Both the position numbers and the translations under genes were made by a program. This document shows positions 42,802-54,800 of a stretch of DNA of 64,000 bases, one piece after another. The notes under the pieces are model-generated. The model saw nothing but the letters and a program-made list of their open reading frames with translations, was not told the origin of the DNA and made no database searches. The stretch's first letter is position 1. Each line of letters opens with the position of its first letter. Source of the stretch: Henricia sp. BOLD:AAB3569 (lineage: Eukaryota; Echinodermata; Asteroidea; Spinulosida; Echinasteridae); the NCBI GenBank assembly GCA_037783545.1, contig JBBELK010000463.1, positions 124,001 to 188,000 on the forward strand, read 5' to 3'.

Positions 42802-45800
42802 CTGCACATGTCAAATTTACATGAAGGATATTATGTGTAGTAAATTCAAATTTATAACTTCCAACAATCAATCACATCAGCAAGATCACCCTAATGTCAA
42901 GTTTTCAAAATGGCACCATCTTTTACCCTTTGCAGACCAAAGCAGCCACATTTGGCCTTAAGCCTAACACCCATACCAGCCGTAAGTGGTCACAAGCCTC
43001 CCTTTTGTTTTGATACATGTGACATGCTCTGTGTAAATGAGTCATTTCTTGCACTGCCTGGGCCGAGTTTTCGTGACCATTACTATACTAGAAATTAATT
43101 AAAATATTAACATAACATGAAAATTTCTTGTGGTATTCAAATACGGCCTCGAGATTCTAGGTACCATGGAGAATTTCCATTGTGTTCATACTTTAACTAG
43201 CCTGGATCCGTCTCCGATCCCTACTTATGGTTGCAAAAACTTGGTCCAGGCTATGGAAGAAGCGACTCATTTTCACATAATGCGTCACATTTATGTGAAG
43301 ACTCTAAACATTTCCAGAGATACGTTGAGTACTTGATTGGATAAACAAAATGTACATTCTTAATTTTCGTCCAAACTGATTCGCCTCTTACCAAGGGTTC
43401 GTTGTTTGACACGACTTGTTCACAGAGTTGGCTTAATTCTTGTCTGCTGGTGATCTGTGCCCATCCCTTCTCATTTATGATCTACAAACAAGAATGATCA
43501 ATACACACGGTCTGTTTTAAAGGAGCGTGTCCAGATCACTTTTTTCCCCATGGGTGTTGAGATTTTGATATGTCATATTTTTCTCATTACCATTCTGAAA
43601 TTTCGCGCTCTGAATTTGTATATTTTTAAGGATATTGTTTTGTAAACTAATCAGGGGTCGATTTCACTAAACTCTTCGTAAGTTAAGGTCCATAATAAGT
43701 TTACGATGAATCGTAAGCACGACGCGTGTATACACAGTGGCATCATTCAAATCTTTATTCCACGCGTACGTACACGACTTTGTGGCCGACGTAGACAATG
43801 TATGGATGGCCACTGCAACTGCATATGTTTTGTGTTTTTGCATACATACAGTGAAAACATCGGACACTGAACAGTTTTGAAGCGACACTTTGTCCCCAGC
43901 TAAAATCGTAGGTACCGTAATATACATTTTTCTTGTTTATATCGCGTAGCATAGAATCTAACAAAAGTGGCAATCAGTTTTTTGGGGAGCCAGAATTCGT
44001 CTCATCTTCCCAAAATGGCAAAAACAACGACCATCGTTGGCAAAAATGTACGCTACGATGACCCATTGCCTCATCGTAGCTTACGGTGCGTTGCCATGGC
44101 AGATATGCATCGTTAAACCCATCGCAAGTTTCTTGAAATTGTTCTTAGGACGAAATACGAGTTACGGAGCAGTAACCCATCGCATCTCGAGTTACGAAAG
44201 ATCATAAACGTTATTGAAATCGACCCCAGGTTCCATAAAGCAGTGCAGTGAATGATTACACCAACCTTTTTGCTTCCACATCCAAATTGGATATTGCAAA
44301 TTTCCTGGGTTTTTTTTTCTCATGGATAGTATTTTGGAGAGGTATTTTATATGACTGTTAGGTTAAAATGAAATTCGTTTTCTGGAAAAATCTGGACAAC
44401 TCCTTTAAAGATAGTATACATGATTGGTAAACTGTCACAAATAATGTTATCCCCCTGTGTGATTGAAGGTATGCATGATTAAAACCAACCTGAGCAAAAA
44501 CTAGCTCTGTACTTCGTCTAACTTTTGAGAAAACAGGTTTGCAGTCATTTCGCCCCACAACCACTTCGCCCTGAACCACGGCCTGTGCACGAAGTGGTCT
44601 TGGGGCAAAGTAGCATTTGGGCGATGGTGTGTTTGGACGAAGTGATTTGGGGCGAAATGGTTTTGGGGCGAATTGAATTTTCGGCTCATGAGACGAAAAC
44701 TATTTCTCAAAGACTATAGCACTTCAGACAAAATCATTTCAGGGGAAGTTTTCTACGGTCATCATGTTTATATTGTGTAAGTTAGGCGTAAATCTGTGAA
44801 CATTTCTGATTTTCGAGATACCAATCATGTGTATTGCCTTTAAAGCTTAATTACAGGATTTGCAATGTCTCAGAATTATAAAAAAAACATTTGACTGGAA
44901 AAAACAAAAAAACAAAACCTTACAAATGGAAGATAGAAATGGTTCCAATGCAATGCTTTTAATACCCAAGATGTTATCTTTTTTATAAGAAAACGATAAA
45001 TGAAGATGAATTTATATTAATGCCATCTAATATTTGCATGTTTGCGAAGTGCCATGAAGTGTTTCGGGAAGGGAATGTGCGGTCGACATGCATACATTTA
45101 GATTTTAATTAAAACATGCTACATGATTTAGACAGTCACGTATATTATGAAGCTTTAGCAAATAAAAATGCTTTATCTGCATCAAACTATTCGTGGCACA
45201 CTGCCTGTTTTAATGCCTGAATTGATTATGATTCCGTTCAGTTTTTCAGAACTTAATTGTTCATTCATAAATACCTTAGACAGTTTATGCATCCCTATTG
45301 GCTGAGAGCACGTCACGTGGCCAGTTTTAAACGGATGATAATGGCCAGTTTTAAACGGATGATAAAGACCAGTGATAATGACCGGCCGGCTGGCTTGCGT
45401 TTGTGCCTGCGCCCTAGTCAGAGCGTATGGAACACGCACACAAAATCTGCACGCTCCCGAAAGCAGAATGTGCACTGTGACAAAATCTACCTAGTCGTGT
45501 GGGTGCGCGTACAAGCCAGCGTAACGCGTGCGATCGAACAAACAACTCGACGCACAGCAAGCAGTTTGAACGAACAACACAATGAAGGAAAAATGCAAAC
45601 ATAGGAAAACGACAGACTAATTTAGGTGAGTTTTACTGATTTACACCAACAAGTATTTATGAATGGGATTAAAAGTGGTTTTGGCCAGTCTTAAACGATC
45701 CATTTAAAACCGGCTAAGAGCCTGGACGCTGATAATGGCCCTCGCCTGGCGGCTCGGGCATTATCAGCGCCCAGGACCCTAGCCGGTTTTAAACTTATGT

Positions 45801-48800
45801 TTTCCACTTTTAATCCCCCAATAATCATCGGAAAGAGTAACATGCATTCTTACCTGTTTTATTGGTCTGGAGTCGCCCTCGAATATCTGGGCCATTAGTT
45901 TCTTGCCAGTTTGTGCAGAAATCATGCCGTCAGTCATCAGATCATACAATTCACCAAGTTGATGAGGATCCACCGGGCTGTAAAGAAATTATTCTTCTCG
46001 TGAAAATGTATTCACTGGTTTAGCTCATAGCAATAAACCAGTTTAATAGACCGTATCGAATAGCTGCCATCTTGTAGGGCAGTTTCAAGGTACCGTGAAG
46101 ACATGCATGGTTGCACATTTTGCAGGGGCGGATCCAGGATTTTGAAAAGGGGGGGGGCGTGAAATTTTTGAGCATGAAATGCTGATGACAATGAAATAGC
46201 GAGCGCGTAGCGCGAAGCCCTGACAGCTTCTAGATGGATTCTAGATGCTCTGTGGTGCGATCTGAGGCAATATTTAACCACTTTAAGCAGGAAAAGTGTG
46301 CACAAAAAGTGGTGTTTTGTTTTTTTTTGGAATAGGGGGGGGCGTGCGCCCACCACGACCCCCTGGATCCGCCCCTGTTTTGTGCTTAAATATCAAAACT
46401 TGCCCTACAAGATGGCAGCTATTTGATATGGTCTACTGATGTATGGTCACATTTCTTTACTGTCAAACTTGGGATGAGAGAAAAATCAGTGCCTAATCAC
46501 CATGTACCATGTTGTGTTCGTTACTTTGCCCAGTTGCACTAGCAACACTGAGAGAAAAATTGGGTCCATAGGGAAAACCTGATGGAGTATACCAACTGTG
46601 CCATATAGCTTAGCTGATAGAGCATCTGAACCCACAACCTTGGGGCATTTCCTCCTAGTGAGTAAACCATGGCATTGAATAAATACATGTAACTACAAGC
46701 TGGCATAACCATTAATGACACTGATACATGTATTTTGGGGAGATGGAAGCTCTATTTGAGAATACATATGTTACATATGTAACATATGTATTGTGTCCAG
46801 ATTACATCTGTCAACCCCCCATTTTTCCCATGGGTGTTGAGATTTTGATACCATATCATTGGTCACATTTTTCTCATTACCATACTGAAATTGTGCGTTC
46901 TTAATCCGTATACAAGTATTTTCAAGGATATCGTCAAAAACCACTTTTGTAAACTAATTTATCTGCAGTAATTACACCAACCTGTTTGCTTCCACATCCA
47001 AATTGGAGATTGTAAACCTCCTCTTTCTTCCCATGGATAGTATCTTGGGGAGGTATTTTTATTGTAATCTTAAAGTTAAAACAAAATCCACTTTCTGGAA
47101 AAATCTGAACACGCTCCTTGAATCACTATCTACCTTTTAGAAACAGGAAGATCGGAGTCATTCAAACTCTTGAGCAGTTCAGTCTCAATCCAGTTGACAA
47201 CCTTCTTGGCGTCTCTATCATGATTCTCATTCATCACAGTCGCAAAGAAAGCATCCAAACCATCTACATTCTGGTAACAGGCATCAAAAGAGTAAAAACA
47301 AAAATCAGTCCATAAACATTGAAGTAAGAAAAATATGATGCACTATGCGAAAGAGAGTCACTTCTGGCACAGCCTGGGCCAAGTTTTTGCATCCGTAACG
47401 AGAAATCAGTGGCAAATCTATGCTCATATAAAGTTATATTGTCTGTGGTTCTCAGTAAATTTGGTTGTCGTAATGCTGTCGAAACTACACTCAGGTCGCA
47501 AAACAATCGCTGAATGATTTTGTTGCTAACGGGCGTAGCTCAGTCGCCGCCTGTTCTGCGTCGTCGCAAGGTCGACCTAAGGATGGCTTTGAGGACTGCA
47601 GTAGCAAATACGAAGACCAACTGTGTTTTTGGCCTAAATTCTGTGTAAAATGTGGAATTACTGCACCGGCTAAAGCAATTCAAACACACAAAAAAGGGCT
47701 AGCAATGAACAAGTGCACAGCAACCGGCATAACTTCCCTTGCCCAATTGACCTAGACAGGATTCGAACCCGTGGCACACCTACCACAAGTTTAATTGCAC
47801 TATCCAGCCTTATCCCATAATCCTCCACTAGTCTGCGTCTCTTGGCCTCGGGTAACTCTGGTAAGTGACCTTTGACCTCATCAATATTCACGACACTCCG
47901 AGGGTCAGAGGCCGTATGAACCGTAGTGTTGTCATATAGGATGAGGGGAGGCAGATTGGGCTCTGGCATGAAGCGGTAGTCCTGTTTGCCCTCTTTGTCT
48001 CGCATTGGCACCGTTTCTCTAAGGATATAAAAAAAAAACGACCTGAAGAAAGTGCCCACTGTGATTACGCTACTAAAATAATTCTTTCCAGCTCCTATCT
48101 ACATCTTTATGCTTTCAATCACGGGCGATCAGCATTCCTTGTAGGTTGGTGATTAAGTAGAACTCCACTGTTTGGTCCAAAATGCCAAGAAAAAGTGGAA
48201 AATCCCCCGCAAAGCAGCAAGGAATTTCCGTAGGGAAGTGCGTGTCTGTCCCCAAGACGCATCCAATGCCAACTCTACGTCTGGCTCAGGAACCAGTCTC
48301 TCCGGACAATCCACCCCAGGTGATCACCTCGACCCTTCGACCCGATGACACTGATTTTCAGAGATTTGTCAGGAAGTCTTTAACGGACCTCCACCGTGGT
48401 CAAGCTGACATAAATTGGCTATATCTCAGCTAGAATCTAATATCAACGAATCTATCCAGTTTGAAAGTCAACGCATAAGTGACCTGGAACAAGGAGCTGG
48501 AAAGAATGCATCAGTACATCAAAACAATAGACCTTTATCACGGTGCATCCATCTTTGTCTTGTTCCCCACTGCATAGTACGTGTACGTGTACGTGTCAGG
48601 CATGATTAGTGTGTGTGCGTGTCTGCGTGTCTGCGCGATAGCGCGTGCAGTCTTCCGTTGTTGTTTTGAGAGAATCAATGTCCGCGCTGTGCGTTTTCTT
48701 GATCGCACCGCACGCATATCATTGTGCATGATGCACACAATAAACATTTTCAACACGGGGTCAAACTATTTTATTTCGGCAAGCCTTGCTTTGGTTACGT

Positions 48801-51800
48801 TAATTTTAATAAGGGAAAAGGGAAGATGGCCGCACCGTGATAAAGGTCTATTGTACAGAAAGAACTGCTCACCCTAATTTCAGGTCATATGAGCGTGTTT
48901 CTGCTGTGACCTCCATGTCATTCTCTAGAAGTTCAATCTGTCGCTCAATCTCAAAATCTGAAATAAGTATACGTAAAAACACAACCTTTAAACTCACAAA
49001 TTTTGGAACAATAGTCTAAACACAAAGAATGTTTACTTTAAAAAAGGCCAATCAATTTTGTTTCAGTACGAGGAGACGCTGTATGAAAACTTTATTTGAG
49101 CGCATTTATCATGGCTACTACAATAAATTTAAGACATGTAACAGTCAATATTACAAATTATATACCTCATGCGTAGATTCCTGTCATCTGATTGGTTAAA
49201 AGTGGGGCATTGAATCGGCTAGACCCGGCACGTATATGCCCACCGGGCAATAGTCTTTGCCATGCCCCAGGCATAGTCATTTAGCGGGTTCCGGACGCGC
49301 GCATTACATGTGTTAGCATAGCTGTGCACCAACTATGCAGCTGGGCGCTTCACGTAAACATTCATCAGGACGGTAATGGCGGAATCTCGACGTCTGTCGT
49401 AGATGATGAAGTCCTTAAGAAAGTAAGAGAAGTGGCCTACAGTGAAAACTGTGTCAGGTGAAATGTGCTACTAAATGTGCCAGGTAATTATGCTACAAAT
49501 GTTTGCTGTAAATATACAACTTTTCCGCCGTAGATCAGCTTCCGAAATCGAAACTCGAAGGACCACTGTCATGACTGTATGATGTATCGTTACTTTTAAC
49601 CAACCAGATGACAAAAATCTACACATTCGGTATATAAAACAAATATTGACTGCTGTTTATTCGGGTCATGGTTAAGATTATAGGCCCTTGGTGATCTCAA
49701 GCCATGACTATGCCCCTCGGCTTCCGCCTCGGGGCATAGTCATGGCTTTGAGATCACCTTGGGCCTATAATCTTAACCATGCCCCTCATTGTATGCAGTC
49801 AATATTTGTATACTGCAACTTTGCCAGATTTTGGAGAAGACACCCGAACAATAGGTCAAGGTTTCTGACTTTAGACACATCTAAAAATATAATATTTATT
49901 AACAATCCAGAAGGGTTTTTATCTGTTGCTGGAAGTCGCAAGATCAGTCATTTTTTCAGGGAATCTGTTCAAAATCCACAAACAGTGATGTTTGGAACCA
50001 AAATTTAGTTTTTCACTATTACATAAAAATTGCTTATTCATTGAAGGTGCATCAGCACACGAATAACTAAAGCATTACATACTTCAATCCCGCTCCAGTT
50101 CTCATGAATAACATGTACTGTACTTTACCTATTGCATTTTTGACAAAGCGAATGCTGTTGATATTTTTGATTTCTGCTCTAACTCCTAGTGGCTCACCCG
50201 GCCTGTTTACGGAGATGTTGGCATCAACACGAAGGGAGCCCTCTACAAAAGAAAATCCAGTTGAGATCATGTTAAGTTGTGACGTACTATGGCCAAGCGG
50301 TTTGGCACAGTCAACTCAAGTGTTTATATTTCTAGTGGTTGTGGGCTTAAGTCCCGAATGCATCCATGGTGCGTGTGTCCTCAGGCAAGGCAGTTTACAG
50401 TAACTTGCCTCTCCCCATCCAGAAGTCAATGACAGAGATGCCATGATTTATGATTTCGGAGCAATTTATACATTTTTTCAGCCAATACGATCGATATTGC
50501 AATACAATTGGAAAAGGCAAATCTCCGATTGTGGGATTTAAAAGTGTCCGTGGGCAAGACACTTAGTCTCAATTGCCTTCGTAACTCCAGTGATATTTGG
50601 GGAGCTGTTGGTGGGAATGCCACAATATACTTGCTAATAGGGTTATACGCCTTGGCCGAGCAGCCACTTCGTTGAAGCGAAATGGTTCTGGTGTTTCCCT
50701 GATGGCAGCGATAATAATGGCAACAGTGCAAGGAGTATCCTACAGAAGAGACATGTGCTCTATTCAAGAATCCAGGTGTCGAAATTAACACTGGTCCTGT
50801 GGTCCGAGACTAGTAAAAATTCAGAGGATAATAATGGCAACAGTGCAAGGAGTATCCTACAGAAGAGACATGAGCTCTATTCAAGAATCCAGGGGTCGAA
50901 ATTAACACTGGTCCTGTGGTCCGAGACTAGTAAAAATTCAGAGGAACCACTAGATCTATCAAAGATGCTGGTCCGATGGACCTAATCCACTGTACATTTC
51001 TTACTCAATGCGAGGAATTCCTCGTTACCACAAACAATTCCTGATCGCTTTAGACATTTTCAGATAACTACATTTCTTTCTCCGATCTCTCTAGACATGC
51101 CCCAGTGTTGGATCAAAAAGCAATCCTATCCATTCTACACGCAATGACCTTAAACTAGAAAGTGTTGCAGTATCTCGGTGCCATTTTGAAAAGCACCAGT
51201 GGACCACCAAATTTTCAGCAGGACCACCAGAGTTCTCTAATCTGCTGGTCCTTCTGCATCTGAGCAGCATAAAATTCAGGTTAATTTCGACCCCTGAAAA
51301 TCCATTATTATTATCAATCCACCAACAGAGCACTCTCACAGACAACCGAGTATTAAATGCCATTAGGTACGCATACGCACATCGTGGAAAATGTTCTAAA
51401 CACAAGCACGTGTTGCTCAATATTCATTTAAAATACGGCGAAGCTGATGGGCGTCACAACAATTTATGCTCAAGAACCTGATGCACGTAGCAATCTGTAG
51501 GAAGTGATGTCATTTGAGAGAGGTCCATAAACAACATTCAAAAATACCTCAGACAGTTTACACATCCATATTGGCTAAGAGCACGTCACATGGCCAGTCT
51601 TAAATGGACGATAAAGGCCCGGCCAGTCTTAAATACTTTTTAGTCTGGCCCGCGGCCTCGTCTTAATCAGTTTTAGCACATATGGAACATGCGCACGCAC
51701 ACTAAAACCGCACATGCCCGAAAGCAAATTTGATGCAATGTAGTTTACCTGGCTGTGTGTGTGCATGTACAGCACGCTTACAATGCACGCAACACGCGCG

Positions 51801-54800
51801 ATCGAACAAAATCAACTTGACACACAGTACTTTGAACAACGCGCACGACCAATGTAGAAAAACACTCTCCAAAATGGCCAAGCTTTTGCAGAGTTTTACT
51901 GATTTACACAAAAAGGTAATTATAAACGGCTCGGGCCATTATCAGCCTCCAGGTCCCCAGCCGGTATTAAACATACAGTTTAAGACTGGCAAAACACGCT
52001 TTTATTCCCGTATTAAAATCTTGAAGTATTAATACAAAGCAACGGCATGAGTTATGCACCACGCACCATCCATGCGCCCATCACATGTTCCAATGCACTG
52101 CAGAATGAGCTGTAGTTCCCTAACCATTGCTGCTGCCTCCAAGGAACTCGATAAGTCAGGCTCGGTCACGATTTCCATCAAACCAACACCTCGAGAAAGA
52201 AAAACAAATAGATCCTCATGTTGGTGGATGTGAAATCTGCTTGTTGGTGAAATTTGCTTCTTTTTTTTCGTCATTGTAAGAGACAACACCCTCTGGGGCT
52301 GTCTATAAAGTAGGTATTCGTGCACGGAAGGGGGAGGGGGATTGTTGACATTGCATACACCATGCGTACAGGATGGGGGAGGCGGGGTCCATGCCAATGC
52401 GTATGTACGCAAACTAAAATTTGCTTTAAATAAATCGGGAAAGGATGGACAAGTTGACCATGGCTTCAGACTTAAAGGCAGTATACATGATTGGTATCTC
52501 GAAAATCAGAAATGTTCACAGATTTACGCCTAACTTACACAATATAAACATGATGGCCGTAGAAAACTTCCCCTGAAATGGTTTTGTCTAAGGTGTTATA
52601 GTCTTTGAGAAATGAGTCAAACAATTATTTTTCGTCTCATGAGACGAAAATTCAATTCGCCCAAAAACCATTTCGCCCAAGTGCCATTTTGCCTCCAAAC
52701 AACTTCGCCCGAGTGACATTTCGCCCCCAAACCACTTCGTCCAAACACTACATCGCCCAAATGCTACTTCGCCCCAAAACCACTTCGTGCACAGGCCGTG
52801 GTTCAGGGCAAAATGGTTCAGGGCGAAATGGTTCAGGGCGAAGTAGTTTTGGGGCGAAATTACTGCAAACCCTCTTTTGACTGTTTTCTCAAACGTTAGA
52901 TGAAGTACGGAGCTGGTTTTTGCTCAGGTTGGTTTTAATCAAGCATGTCTTCAATCACACAGGGGGATAAAACTATTTGTAACAGTTTACCAATCATGTA
53001 TACTGTCTTTAATGTACAAAACGTATTAGACAGGCCACGCATTTTTTTCACACATCTCACATTATTCTCACACATCTCAAATTGTTCTCACTCCTCAATT
53101 TAGGTTTTTTCATTAAATCTGCAGTCACTGATGCTTGATGGGTCATTTTTACTATAGTACTGAACCATTTACCAATGCTAAAATGAGATAGCCTGAGAAA
53201 TCAAAAGATATGGGTCTTTCTATAAATTAGGGGTCCAATGTTGGTGTCCCCCGTTACATTTTACATCTTGTTTTTGAAAATTCAGGACACATTCTTTAAA
53301 TACTTTCCATCTCAAAGAGTGAGTACATAAAGTACAATTCATACAAAATGGTTTAAAAGTCATTTTAATGATTTTTGTACGAAAAATAACACATCAGGTG
53401 TAACGGGGGACACCAAATGTCACACTTTTGGACCCCTGATTTATAGAAAGACCCCTATGGAATGCAGGGGGGTTGGAGCCACTGCGTACGCCATGCGTAC
53501 AGGAGTGGAGGGGCGCTCTAAAAAGTTGGCATTTCATGCATATGTACATTATGGATTGCCCCTCTCTTGTTCATATCACTAAAATCCCTGCCGTGAAAAC
53601 TCAGCGAGACATCAGAACACAATGAAATCACAGAAGTAACATTTCGCCTTGTTTTAAAGGCCCAATGTATTATTTGCACGACGTGCCTTTCTACGGATTC
53701 CTCAAATAAGGGCATAACGTATCCAAAAAAGAATGTTGGTAAACTAGCCTGCAGAAATTTCAGTTACATATCAATCAGTGTTAAAAATTAAAAACCTTTT
53801 AAAATCTATGCACAGATTTTTTTTTCATATGAATATCCTACAGATGGTACCATCTTGGTCAGAAATAATTTCATGAGGTTTTTGTTACCATTTCCATCAA
53901 CATTTTGAGTATGGTAAGTTTTGTTGGTTAAATTTGGGGTGGTTGCAAATGATACATTGGGCCTTTAAAACTATGAAACTGCCATGAAACTGCAGTGAAA
54001 TTTCAAAGTGTTCTGGCTTTTCACCTTGTTTTTCACAGCAGTTTCTCACACTGCATGCATATGAAGAGCTTCATCGCAAAACACTATGTATCCATTTTTG
54101 GCACTTTACAACTAAGCACTACACTCAATGGCAAAATCCAATAGTAAAACAGTTTTTGTGGGATATAACACAGTTTGCCAATAATCAATTTGACGAATGT
54201 ATAGGGCCACCAATCGAGAATGTACGTACGTACTGACACCATTATCTCAAAGGATAGATACATGCATGTTAATTGGGGCTTGTTTTTGCCCTTATACCCA
54301 GCCTTACCCGACGTATATTAGCACTGTATACTCAGTGCTTTCCCGAGACACTTTGAAAAACTTCATAGCGCGCTCGGGTGGGATTCGAGCCCACGACCTC
54401 CTGCAAACAAGGCAGACGTCTTAACCACTCGACCACAGAGCTAGCCGGTGTTGAATGGCCGGTTCGAATCATTTCGCGACGGGGATCGCAATTAATCAGA
54501 TACATGTAGTGTTTATTGCATTTTGCAATGAAACTCTTCATATGTTCTACCTTGGTTTGGTTTTTTTTAACTTCCCCGCCCCGGTAGACTAATTCGTGAA
54601 ACACACTGACCTGCTCGATTGAGATCCACCAGGGTATTGTGGGTAACATCATCATGGAGACTCTTCCCCGAATCCTGCTCCAGCTGAATCTGCTTGATTC
54701 TCACTTTGTGCCTCGTTGGGTCTCGTTTTCGCTTCTCGTCAAATAGCATGAAGGTCAGCTGACCGTCCGTTGCTATGGGGACGCGCTGTTGGGTGATCTG

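Noticed and set aside
47525..47590. tRNA-like gggcgtagctcagtcg near GATB exon 8
   Set aside because: Only an A-box-like fragment; the B-box-like sequence nearby is on the other strand, and no cloverleaf forms.
52029..52412. 127-codon minus-strand ORF as an independent gene
   Set aside because: It is GATB exon 5 read through its flanking introns.
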